Shown: one piece after another, positions 1 through 11,063 of the stretch
Position numbering within the stretch: position 1 is the stretch's first letter
Layout: every line of letters starts with the position of its first letter
Assembly (NCBI GenBank): GCA_027946555.1
Contig: JAPEVC010000060.1
Coordinates: forward strand, 62,001 to 126,000
DNA: 64,000 bases
DNA from: Gnomoniopsis sp. IMI 355080
Lineage: Eukaryota; Ascomycota; Sordariomycetes; Diaporthales; Gnomoniaceae
Direction of reading: 5' to 3'
The notes under the pieces: generated by a model
Seen by the model: only the letters and a program-made list of their open reading frames with translations
Databases searched by the model: none
What the model was told of the DNA's origin: nothing
Program-made: the position numbers and the translations under genes

Positions 1-1229
1 ATCGCTTGTGCCTTTGATGGCGCCGGACAATATTCAAAATACCTTACAGCAGACCAAATAGAGGACGGGACAAAGGTTAGTCCGCTGTCAACAACTCACC
101 GCAAAAGCACCTCCACAAACAGTCCCACCCTCCTTTTGCCCTTCACTTCTTTTTTTATTTTCGGGCGGGAATCGCGTGTCTGAATGAAGGCTTTTTACTG
201 ACATATATACAATTTTTAACTGCATCAGCTCTTCTACATTGCCGAGTTCTTTTATGCCGCCTGCACGGTGCCCATCAAGAGCAGCATCTGCGTCTGTCTC
301 GTACGCATCGCGGATGGACGTCGCAGATTCGCATGGACGCTCTGGGGTCTGGTGGCGCTGCAGTTTGGTGCGGCCGTCATCTTCATCGTTGCCATCGGTA
401 ACATCTGCCATCCGGTGGATGCCCTGTGGGGCGCGAGCGTGGGCGTGTGCAATGCGAAGTTGAACAGCGCCGTTAGCTTCTTCTTCTCGGCCGTGTCGAT
501 CGTCACGGACTTGACGCTGGCGATCCTCCCCGCGATTCTGATCTGGCCGATTCAGATGAAGCGGCGGGTGAAGGTTTCTGTGGTGGTAATACTGGGGATG
601 GCTGCATTGTAAGTTTTGGTTTTGCTTTTTGTGAAATTGGCCGTCTAAAGCACTACACAGACTTGTGTGTGTGTGAGTGTGTGCTTGTGCTGACATTACT
701 CCAAAGTGCGAGCTGTGCAACCATCATCCGTCTACGCTATCTCACCCTCTACAATAACCAAGCCGAGTACATGTACAGCGCAGGCCCTATCGGCCTATGG
801 TCCATCATCGAAGAAGGCATTGGCATTGTAGCAGGCTCGCTGCCGGCGCTACGACCGATCCTCACCCTCCGGATCTTTGGCGGCTCGCGCAACGACTCAC
901 AGCCCAACAGCAAAGGGCTCTCCCAGGGCGACGACCTCGACTCGCATCCGTGGGGCGCCGGTGAGCACCGCGCTACCAGAAGCGTAGAGCTGAACACGTA
1001 CGTGACAGGGCCGACTGGGGCCGGCAGCGGCGGCAGCGGTGGCAGCGGCAAGCCGAAGCTGAGTCACGACAGGGACAGTGATGGCGAGAGCCAGACGCAT
1101 ATCCTCAAGGAGACGCGCGTGACGGTCTCGAGGGAGCAGGCGAATCCGTCTGTGGCGGAGCAGTGGAAGTGGCGGAGGGTAAACGGATGGAGCAACAACC
1201 AGCCCAACCAGAAGGACGAGCCTTGTTGA
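1..1229 (+). CDS. Pth11-like fungal rhodopsin-domain membrane protein (5' partial)
   Basis: The gene runs off the left edge. Exons read 1-75, 229-608 and 707-1229, with introns 76-228 (GTTAGT...CAG) and 609-706 (GTAAGT...AAG); frames join exactly, giving 325 visible residues and a TGA stop. The visible protein has at least five hydrophobic helices: one starting LFYIAEFF, then WTLWGLVALQF, then a long Ser/Phe/Ile-rich one, then one spanning the second splice junction, and a last one with IGLWSIIEEGIGI and the LPALRPIL end. This spacing, the Cys in the GNICHPVDALW loop and the EEGIGIVAGSLPALRP block are typical of the fungal rhodopsin/Pth11-like family of plasma-membrane receptors. The tail (about 140 residues) is hydrophilic, with a GSGGSGGSG linker, and is probably cytosolic. 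Family placement is strong; ligand and pathway are unknown. The extracellular N-terminus and first helices lie outside the window. Confidence 0.88.
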
Positions 1230-4200
1230 GAGAGAGTATTCTTGCCCCGGCTTCCCCCCCCCCCCCAAAATGGCTGAGGGTGATACCTTCTGACAAGGTG
1301 TTGCGTTGCCGCTAAAAAAAACCGAAATATCCCGGTTTTAATGCCTAATAAAAGAAACTCTTCAAAAGACACGTGGGACCTGACGTTCCAAGTAGTCCAC
1401 ATGGCGATGCACCATGATTTTCCCGGCCCGCGCGGCCCGTCTTCAACATTGCTGCCCTAACGTTGCCCGCTCCACTTTCTTGTACAGCGATGAGCCTTGC
1501 ACACGTAGCGTGGACGGCTGAGTAGCTTCCAACTCAAAAAACTCCGTGCCGCGCCACTAGGCCAGGTGCTGAATAGATTTTGACACACAGAGTTACATAC
1601 GGTGATGAAAGCCCGGTGAGCTCATAATTGCGCGCGCAGACACGCGTCATAGTGTTTTCTTTTTCTCTCTTTTTTTATACTTTCTGGTGATACCGTGCTA
1701 TACCATACTTGGTCCATGATGCCGCTGCGCCAACACAAGCCAGTCCTCTTAGGCCCTTAGCCGTGCCATACACAACATTATTACGATATAGCGTCGCTGA
1801 TCACCATCAACGGCAGTAAATAGCTCCAAATCTTGGGAATAATTCCCCGAGGCTAGTACTATGTAAGTCAATGCTATAGACATGCGAGTGATTACTACTT
1901 TTGTGGAAAGGACTAGACTTCGCTTGCGCCCTGCTCCCCCGGATTAAATTAGTCTTCGACCACCGTGAACAATCTGAGGCCCACGAAATTGGCGGAATAA
2001 AGACAGCCTCATCTAAACACAGTGACGCACCGAGGCTGGGATTGCGCCGCAACCTGATGGTTGCGGTGCTCCTGGTGTAATAGCAGGTCACACCGGAATC
2101 GCAACAGCAGAGCAGTGTATGACAGTCTGGACAGAGATACGGCATCGGGACGATGTTCGAGGCCAGGCTCGTGTTCGTCTTTACGAATATACCCTCGCTT
2201 CGTCAAACCTTGTCTTAGTCCGCTCTTGTCGCGGACTTTACCAAAATCTGCATGATTGCAAGCCCAGGTCAGCATGTCCAGCTTATCAAGCCACCCAAGA
2301 TTTTGACAACCTCTTCCCGATGGGCTGACGGGCGACTTTGGCACAATGACCACGCCTGCTTTAGACCAAGTAGCCTGGAGATCGTGGTGTCGAACTGCTC
2401 GAAATGCCAACTCATCACTCCGATGAACGTCAAGAAAGCCAACGCCGACCATAGATACAAGTATTGCCAGTCGCGTGACAATCTTTGTTCCAGTCGTTCC
2501 TTTGTATTTCTCGACGTCAGTCCTCGGCGCAGCTCGGCCAGTTTGCTCGATCTCTCTCGAAATGCAAAGCTGCAGAGGAGAAAAGAACATCCGGAACCAC
2601 TGGGTGACAGGTGGAGATCATGATCTATACCGTTTGGACTGGGTGTCACATAGCCATTGATCCATTGGCACTTCAGCGTTGAGTGGGAACATCGGTGTAC
2701 ACAGAGGAACATTGAACAGAATGTTAAAGAGTATTTAGTCTCGAGATGAGCCTCAGAACAGGAACCACTCCTGTCCTAACAATTTACTCCTTATGGCGAG
2801 CTCTGAATCGTGAGGAATTTGTAGGTTGGTGGTAGCGAGTGTGAAGAAATATGGCCGAAGGTACACGCCCATTGGAAAGACACAACCCCAGATCTATTCC
2901 GATTGTACGCGGGGTTGTGGGCAAGTTCCGTCACTACTGGAGGCCATTACCTGATCTATACATATCATTGATACGGCACGGCTTGATGTAAGTGAAACGA
3001 AAGCAGGTATCGTATTCCTATTGGTAAGAATACTATTGAAGAGAAAGAGAGAGAGAGAGGATTCATCTGGTCTGGTCCAATCAAAAACCCTTAATTGAGC
3101 CCATCGGCTCTTCCCCACAGGCTCTCCTGGTCCTGAGAACCACAACGGACTCCACGGTACCCAAATTATAGCAGACCTGGAGTTGAAGGGGATAAAGATA
3201 GGACAAACGACTAGTGGCTTTCAAAGAGGGTACTTTTAAAGAAAATTGAAGAGCACTTTCGCCCAGGAAGAATCCAAATGCCAACTTCAAGTCTCGAATA
3301 GTGAGACTATGTAAACTCTTATCAGTATGTTATGGTAAACTTCATTCAGACTAGCCTTTAATTATTTCTTATTGACTTGAATTGTTGAGTAAATTGGACT
3401 GTACCTAAGTAGTGTTCTTTGGTTCCAGTCCGCCTTGTTAAACGTACGTGTAGACAATAGGTCCCTGCAAAAGAAATTGTGCTACAAGTGAGCTGGGATT
3501 CAAAAAGATCTCAGAAAATAAAAAATAGAAAAGGAAAAGAGAATTGCGCAAAATACGTGTATTTGCAAGCGGCTGACTGTCCGGCTGACTGCTGAGTGAG
3601 AGTGTACGAAATCTGGACTGGTGTGACGGTGCAGCTATATAGGTACGAGTCAAACAACCCATTTGGATTGTTTACCAATGTCTTGTGGCAGTAAAGTTTG
3701 ATTCGTCGTACCTAATCAAGACAGCGTTGCAGCTGGTGTACTTTGTACCTGTTGCCGGGTCAGGCAGTGAATCTTTCTAGTAATGTCGGATGCTTCACTC
3801 TGGTTTTCAGTTACATGTCAACGAGTTTCCATACGTGATAGTGTTACGAAAAAGCGATCTCCGATGCTACTTCATTGACTGTGCCGTATATCTTGTCACG
3901 GATAGGCTGGTAGCCGTCTAGCCTTCCAATCCGCGATTGTTTGTATTGTTCGGGTACAGTACTTTGGCAGCAGGCGAGGCCATCGCTCAAATATCGCCTT
4001 TGAGCCTGGTCCTCAGGCATTCAAGCAAAGAAGATATGATGATCGGCATGGTTGAAAACAGACTGGCAGAGGATCTGAGCAAGTTACGCTAGACGTCGTG
4101 TCCTGGCCGTCGACGGCATGAGATTCGGGGAGAGGGGCCGCGGACGATATCATGCCCTCTTTTGTTAGCATGGAGTACACGGGTTTCGTGTGGATGCTAT

Positions 4201-6645
4201 GGCAACTGGGGTTTGCCTGTATCCGACTGAAATCGGCCTGGGCCTCTTCCCCGGTATTGGGGAGCACAGATCAATCATACGGAATATCGGAGACGAGGTC
4301 TAGATCGTCGTCAGTCGGATGATAAGTCCAGGCCAACCCTGGTTGCTATGACCTTAAACACAAAACTGTATCGCCAATATACGTCAATCTCCATCTCGTC
4401 TCTAGCCCTCAAATACATTGCCAGAACCAGGACCACCTCCTCGTCCCATCTTGGGCCATTTCGTCTCATCACACTGGCGTTGCTCGGCTCAATTCAGACT
4501 GTGCTGGGATCACCTACTTGGGTAAGTTTCTCGGCCCGGTGCTCTCCATTATAACGATACTTGTCTTCAAGATGAAGTGAGATTGGATTGATGGGGCCTG
4601 ACTGGAAGGTTGGTCGACTGCAAGACGATCTCGAGGATCTTATTTGCAAGGATTCCAGGATGGGAAGGGCAATAACACTGATTCGTGACCAAGTCCAACG
4701 AAAAGAGTGGAAAGCAAAGAGAAGAATCTTGCTATGGATATCGAAGCTCGTCTTTGTCCTCGCTGGCCTGTACTTCGTTTGCGGAAGACTGTCCAATAAA
4801 GTATATTTGGGTAAAGCAATCATCGTTACAAAGGCGAATTGAGCTTTGTGTAGTCAATAGAAGCATCTGAATATGGCGAGGAGACGCTGTTATACCAACA
4901 AATTGAGTTCCGGGGAGTATGCATGTCTTTTCGATATAGATCAGATGATAAGATACATTTGACTTACGTGAATATCTAGGTAGAGTGTCTGGCGCAATGC
5001 TGACAGTCATGACTTTAACCGTTGATGGCTAGCAGCGATGCTATGTAGTTAACCTAGACCCAGGCTTCTGTTCCCTTTTATGATCGTTAACTAAGTGAAG
5101 ATGTCTTTTGCAGCGAAGGCACCTCCGTTCTTGTCATTAGTATGTTGAGTTCATCCATTGGAGCCCAGCAACTGGAGCCCGGTACGATGCTTCTGCACTG
5201 GTCAGCGTTCTTGATCGACCGATCAATTTCAGCACACTAGACAGATTTCAGCGACTTGATATCGGGATGATTTTGTATAGATCGCTCTCAATGACGTAAT
5301 AGTCTGGAGTGTGCTGAACTGTTTCAGTTTGAACAACCGCAAGCAACTGCCCTGTTGAGTTGAGCCTCAGAAAGCAAATGATCCAAGCTTGGAGCTTGTT
5401 CAAACATTCTTAAGCCAGGGAGAGCTCCAATTGAGTTACTGGGCTTTCAAAAGCCAGCTAGTCTTGGCAGACTGTGTGTATAAAGTTTATTCCTATGCTA
5501 GAGATGTATACTGTGCCACTGTTGTCACGTTGTGTAGTATTTTGGATCTGGAAACCACTCTTGCGAAGCCAAGTGTCCCTGCATGCCATGATAAAGAAGC
5601 ATATCGGACCCGACTTCATGGAACCTGGCCATAATAATAGTGAAGCACTGAGGCTGGGACGTTCCAGATGCAACGCTCGCGTTCACCGCCAAAGGTGTTT
5701 TTCTGTGACAGGCTGTTCAGTTGGCATCATGTTTTGGCTTTTGAGTATCCGGGTTAGGCATCTTGGTGCGAGATTGCTCGCGGCAGGGTAGATACATAAG
5801 ATCCATAGGTATCGATCAGGTATACATCCATGGATGTGCGCACTATTTGTGCATTGTTAAGACGTTAATAGCAACTCAACGTCCCCGGTGGCTGGGACTT
5901 CGGACGATGACAACATCCCGGAATTCTGGAAAAGCGGCTACTAGTGCTTTCAGTAATGTGTATTATTTCTTTCTCGGCATGAATTGCCGCTGGGAAATTT
6001 CACAAACTAATAGTCGCGTTTCTGTTCACTTCCGAAGTGGTAAGGAATCAATCAACGACGTCGTTGTTCCTTGTGCGAACGAAACGTAGAATTCAGGAGA
6101 TGGAGTTACTTACGAGCACATTATGGCTGTCCGTCTCAAGTCGCATAACGTAGACCAGCCTCGTCACATTATCTGAGCTCTCGGGCTGGTATCTCCTCAT
6201 ACAAATAAATTATGGTCTAGATTCAGGTACAATTCCGATAGCAATTTAGACATAACTCGACGAGATTTTGGCCTTTTTGGGAAATAAAGAATAGATTGCT
6301 GATCGAGATCAGAGATTAGACCAGCCGTCGTTGTGACCTATACACCAGTCTATGATCAATCATGCCACTTTTATACCGAGTGGTTTTGGATTCCAGAGCG
6401 GACAATGCGTAATCCTTATTTGTCTGCCAATCGCGAACTTGAACGAAAGAGGCTGCATTTGCCGGTATGTTTAGTGATGTCAATCTTGCCAACCTTATTC
6501 TCTCATCATCATGCTCTTGGTGAACTCCAAGGCAAGGAAGAGTTCCTCCGTTGTATTCCACGGGTCGGACGATGATGCAACTACTGTGGACTACGCGTGA
6601 ACCTCCAACGATGGATGGTAGATGATGATGCCACATGATGTTTGA
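1230..6645. other. gene-poor spacer
   Basis: About 5.4 kb with no gene I can support. It begins with a 13-base C run at 1254-1266 just after the receptor gene, and contains a GA microsatellite near 3044-3060. Open frames of 60-190 codons occur on both strands but have no recognisable motif, signal peptide or supporting splice pattern. The segment 4348-4842 is described separately as a possible gene remnant. Base composition looks more A/T rich from about 3 to 6.3 kb than in the flanking genes, which fits old decayed sequence, but I did not compute it. Confidence 0.6.
4348..4842 (+). pseudogene. possible remnant of a small membrane protein gene
   Basis: Two neighbouring open stretches read as one broken protein. 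The first (4348-4554) ends in a hydrophobic run with ITLALLGSIQTVLG. Just after, a second frame carries FLGPVLSIITILVF and then a stop. A third stretch starting 4588 has a charged segment (GRLQDDLEDLICKDSRMG) followed by a membrane-like helix (ISKLVFVLAGLYFVCG). The three parts need frame changes to join. A GTAAG site occurs at 4520, so splicing rather than decay cannot be excluded. I do not recognise the family; this is inference from hydropathy and continuity only. Confidence 0.25.
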
Positions 6646-6654
6646 TATATAAAT
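6646..6654 (+). promoter_or_regulatory. TATA-box candidate of the cutinase gene
   Basis: TATATAAAT lies about 170 bases before the cutinase ATG at 6823, followed by a pyrimidine-rich leader with an 8-9 base C run. Position and sequence suit a core promoter; no transcript start is known. Confidence 0.5.
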
Positions 6655-6822
6655 ACGACGGGATCTATCCCCATTCTACGATGCACTATGCAACCAGCCC
6701 ACTCTTGGCTGTGTTCGCTACTTGCAAATATCCCATCTGCAATAATTGCCTCCCCCCCCCCACGCTTTCATCACCAAGGCCATCTCAACCCGGATTCCTC
6801 CCACCAAATTTCGCATTTCAAC

Positions 6823-7842
6823 ATGTTATCCAAGACCATCTGCCTCGCTTTGTACCTCGCCCTAATCAGCCCAGCTCTCGCCTCACCCGTCTCGCCACAT
6901 CAGGATGTTGGCGGCCTGTTTCCCTACCCTAAGCGGGTACCTGCGCCTGTGCCAGCGCCAGACATTCCCGTGCCGGTTCCAGTTTGGCGGAGGATAGACG
7001 ATGTCGTCGTCGCGGTGCCCCGTCAAACTTCAGCGGTGTCGTCGGTGCCATCCGTAACGGTGTCTTCAGCGATGACATTGCCGACATCCGCGACGGTCTC
7101 TCCCACGTCGTCGTCGGTACCAGCCACGGCGGTCTCTGCAGTGGAGGGCTCGTTGGCCTCCTCCGAGGCTGAGGTCCACACGAACACCGAGACGGTCGGC
7201 ATCTGGGGAGGAGACACGGAAAACGATTTGCTTGATGGCACGGGCTGCAAGGATAATTTGGTCATCTTTGCGCGCGGTACCACCGAGACGGGTAACGTCG
7301 GTACATTGACTGGGCCACCATTCTTCGCGGCCCTTGCACAGAAGGTGGGCGAGGAGAATCTAGCAGTGCAGGGCGTTGATTATCCCGCTGATATCCCCGG
7401 ATTTTTGGCCGGCGGTAGCTCAGCTGGGTCCCAGACTATGTAAGTTCATCCTAGACTGGAATATCCCAGAGTTCCTGCGGCTCAGTCGACATCAATACTG
7501 AATTGTTTTTTTTTTTTTTTTTGAAGGGCTGCTCTTGTGCAACAAGCCGTTTCGCAGTGTCCCAAAACCCAGGTGGTCATTTCGGGATACAGTCAGGGTG
7601 CACAGCTCGTACACAACGCCGCAGCTATGCTTCCCGCCAGCGTGATGGACAAGGTAGCCGGTGCTGTCCTTTTCGGCGATCCAGACGACGGAACCGCCGT
7701 TCAAGGTGTCTCCTCGGCACAAACGCTGGTAATCTGTCACCCTGGAGACCTGATTTGCGCGCACACTGCGATTGTGGAGCCTCAACACTTGACATACAGC
7801 GAAAATGCGGTTCAGGCCGCTAATTTTGCGGCTTCGCTGTGA
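6823..7842 (+). CDS. secreted cutinase with long Ser/Val/Thr-rich N-terminal linker
   Basis: Exons 6823-7439 and 7527-7842; the intron 7440-7526 is GTAAGT...GAAG with a 17-base T run close to the acceptor. Product 310 residues. Residues 1-20 form a signal peptide ending ALA before SPVS; a Lys-Arg at a YPKR site could be cut by a Kex2-type protease. Residues about 45-130 are a low-complexity Pro/Val/Ser/Thr segment that usual cutinases (about 200-230 residues) lack. The catalytic domain follows: GCKDNLVIFARGT, the nucleophile elbow GYSQG with Ser228, the Asp loop CHPGDLIC with Asp280 between two Cys, and His293. All triad residues of the family are present, so it should hydrolyse cutin or similar polyesters outside the cell. 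The ATG at 6823 was chosen because it starts the signal peptide. Confidence 0.93.
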
Positions 7843-8975
7843 GGTTTCTGTTTTGGATCATTGTGGAGCTACGAAGTTCAATGTTTGGGAATACTGATAG
7901 CGTTTGGGAGTCCTTTATGAGGGTTGATGATATCTGTGATACCACTCCTATGACCTTTATCTCGTCTGTAATGTTAGGCGCACGGCTGGTTCGGACATAT
8001 AAGAGCGAGCGTGCTAGTCAAAGTGAATTAGACTTTTGTCGATAATATACTTGTTTTTCTTCAGAATGACACTTGTGACATACTGATCGATGCCGCGATC
8101 ACGGGCGAAGGTGAGTGGAGGGTTCTCTCTTTTGTGGTTCAAGGTAAAAAATCGACGCACAGCAAGGGCATCTTGCGGCCTTCTTCACAGTGCGTCGAAC
8201 TCAGACCACGTCCCATCGTGAATTCCATCGCCTACACACTTGTGAGACATCCTGGAACTACCATACGCTCACCATAAATGCTATGCGCATCAAGCATGAT
8301 GAAGCGAACAGCGTGGTATTTCCAGTCGTTGGCAGGTGTATGAGTGTGACACCTCGCCCACCTTCATGCTTATATAAATCCTCAGGATTGGCAAAGGATC
8401 AGGAATGCTCTTGGAATCCATTACTGCATGCCGTCGATTCTCGTCACCCTTTTCAGCTAGGTGTCTGCCAAATATGGTGGTCGCTGGCTGGTGAAGGTAT
8501 TCAGGAAGAAAGATATGCAGTTGGCCCGTCGCAAAATACAAGTCGTAGGAATAAGCCACCTTCCCCCTGTGGCTTGATCCTGCTCAGCTCAGCATGCAGT
8601 GTCACCACGCCAGCACGCTCAGTAATAAGCCAAGCACGCTTCTCAATCTACGCTAAATAGACTGACTGGACTGATCGTCCCCTGGAGTCCCGTATTGCCA
8701 AGATCATCGGTACGTGCATGACAAGGTGTGATCGATGGCGTGAGCTAGTCAGGCTAAATAAATAAGAATAGACAACCTTAATTTCCGCTTTCTTATCCCA
8801 GTCCAGTTTTCCCGCGTCACGATCTGATGTCAGCCAACGTTACCCCTCGAGCTTCCTTGAACTTTCAATAAACGCTTCCATAACTTTGGATCATTTTCCT
8901 CAGCCAGGGACGTCGAGGACCCTCACTCAAACCCTCGCACAGCCCGGATTCCTAGGCCACTCGACCTCGCCAAAG
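7843..8975. other. spacer, no gene seen
   Basis: Cutinase 3' region and the upstream region of the next gene. An open frame at 8190-8660 has no motif, signal or codon pattern that supports it. No repeats or RNA genes were recognised. Confidence 0.6.
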
Positions 8976-9629
8976 ATGCCGCAGACCTACATCCCCCTCA
9001 CCGGCCGGGACGACGACCCTTCTGAGACCTACGATGGCTTTGCGCCAAAACAGCCCGACAGCGCTCCACGCGGCTTCCACCAAAAAACCAAACGGCACAT
9101 GTGTTATGGATTTGGCGTCGTCATCGTGCTCATCCTGATCTTTGCATTCTCAGCGCCTTATTCTATTACAAAGAAATGGCGCCCAGGTTCCGACAATTCC
9201 ACCGCACCAGCGCTCGGGTGCGGCGCTTCACGGGAAGAGGCCAGTGAGGCCGGCTGCAAGTTCGATCTGATGTCTTTTGCGTGGGCTCAGCCGGCGTGTG
9301 TGGACGAAGAGCTCACGGCGGATTTTCTCGGCTTGAGGGAGTGGAGCTGGTGGGCAGATGCGGATGGAGCGGAGGAGGTATCACAAGATGACGTCGCTCT
9401 TGGAAACCACGAGCAGCTGTTTGTCAGCTGGGAATATCAGTTGGAGCAGTGTGTGTACCTGTGGAAGAAGATGCAGAGGGCTGTGCTCAAAAAAGCTCCA
9501 CTCGACTCTTATACCCTGGATGTGGAGCATACGACGCAGTGTGCGGAGATGCTACTGGATCGTCAGGCGCCGATGGAGGAGACGAAGACGATCGTTTCCA
9601 CGAAATATACAACTTGCGGTGTTGAATGA
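8976..9629 (+). CDS. single-pass membrane protein, UstYa/DUF3328-like appearance
   Basis: Intronless, 217 residues. The ATG at 8976 (MPQTYIPL) is the first one in a frame that extends a little upstream without ATG. A short acidic cytosolic head with PLTGRDDD is followed by basic residues and one membrane helix at about 44-62 (VVIVLILIFAF), then a lumenal or extracellular domain with the pattern CG.S..EA...GC.FD.MSF.W and a final Cys-rich part. This resembles a large fungal family related to UstYa proteins, whose hallmark is two HxxHC motifs. Here the matching places read QLEQC (about 155-159) and HTTQC (about 185-189), so three of four His are replaced. Catalysis of the usual UstYa kind (oxidative peptide cyclisation) is therefore doubtful. 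No RiPP precursor or other cluster gene lies beside it. Confidence 0.75.
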   Translation: MPQTYIPLTGRDDDPSETYDGFAPKQPDSAPRGFHQKTKRHMCYGFGVVIVLILIFAFSAPYSITKKWRPGSDNSTAPALGCGASREEASEAGCKFDLMSFAWAQPACVDEELTADFLGLREWSWWADADGAEEVSQDDVALGNHEQLFVSWEYQLEQCVYLWKKMQRAVLKKAPLDSYTLDVEHTTQCAEMLLDRQAPMEETKTIVSTKYTTCGVE

Positions 9630-11063
9630 AAGCTTGACTGCCCGGGTGATCGTTGCATCAGGTTGTATCGCAGGGCATGATTGTGAGTTTGAGCATTGGA
9701 GCATGGATTTCCAAAAAGACCCTCCACATATGAATAATTGGGATCACCGGCTGGCATTTACATGGTACATCATTTTTGTTGGTTTTGGGAACTTTCTCAC
9801 GAATGATAACTGTGGACGAGGATAGCATAAATTGGGCTTACGAATGTGTCAGATGAAGGAACTGATAGCTAAGTTGACATATCAGGACTTTCGACTTCTA
9901 TCAGAGATCAGGGAGCATCTCAAGGCCAATGTCAAAATCTTGAAACCTCTGTTATGAACATTTGAGTGTGAAGGGTATGTTGGTTCAAATGTCTTTTAGT
10001 CTGTGAGCTTAGACGGACAGCAGATGAAATCTTTGAACGACACGATCTCGTACAGATGTCAGATGAAGCCACGGGTAACGGATGATTTGCTCACATATCG
10101 CTCGTAGAATCATCTTCACTGGATTCTTACTGTACGGACCAGTACGGCACGACGCAAAATACCACATCGTAGATACGAGACACTGCCCACCTGGGCATTG
10201 ACTGCAATCAGATAAGAATGAAGGTGCTTTACCTTCACATTCAAGCTTACCTGAAGTAATCCGAGTGTAGGAACATCCACGAGGGCCGAAGCAAGTTCAG
10301 GTGCATCGATTTCAAATCGCTTGAGAAACGCTGTAGTGCCGGTAGACACGGCCAATGAGTACCTAGGTAGGTACTTGGGTAAAGTGCCATGTCAAAAGTC
10401 TGTGTACCATCACCCAAACATACCTAAGCGTCAACGCTACCGGTTTGACACATCAACGGCGTGTGTGCTAGTGATTTGCACGGACCTTCGACCTCAGGAC
10501 TCAAGTCCAAATTGATACAGCACCTGCGGACGGTGCTTCTGGTTGTCTTCAATGGAATCAAGAAGCACTGGGGCCGGGAAATTACCACCTCCGTCCTCGA
10601 ATGAACGTAGCCTTGCAGAAGAAGATCCAAGCAATGTCAAGGTGAACCAGAAGGACTATCACGTTCCTATTGTGACGCGGGTCGGGTGTCACTCGAACGC
10701 AAGCTGATGAGCTAGAAGTTGATCGCTTCGACCTAAGTAAAGAGCTTGCAGAGCTCTGGGTTGGGTTGTGCGAACCACCCAAACAGATGCAAGGAAGGAA
10801 CTCGCTATCCAGAAGCTTGCTTTTAGACGGTGTGAAGTGCCATCCTCAAGTTCCTTAAGTTTTTCTCTTTCCGCCACGATCTTAAACGAGGAGCTATTAC
10901 TTTTTTCAAAGTTATTTCCCTTCCGGAAAACAACCTCAAACTCACATCATTCAACCCGTATCAAGTTTTGTACTCTTTTCAGTTTCATAAATAACACCTG
11001 TGAAGTCTACACTCTAGTTCTAGACATTCGTTCGCTCAGAGTCCCTGCACCAACCATCGCATC
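9630..11063. other. spacer with TACCTAGGTA-type motif
   Basis: No gene supported. A short block at 10356-10376 (TACCTAGGTAGGTACTT) is one of several similar motifs scattered through the window. The last 200 bases are pyrimidine-rich and serve as the leader of the permease gene. Confidence 0.55.

Noticed and set aside
2009..2712. Two overlapping minus-strand open frames of 193 and 147 codons
   Set aside because: No recognisable motif, signal peptide or hydropathy pattern, and they overlap in different frames; likely chance frames in a spacer.
8190..8660. Plus-strand open frame of 156 codons
   Set aside because: No motif and no ATG context; composition like spacer. Probably chance.
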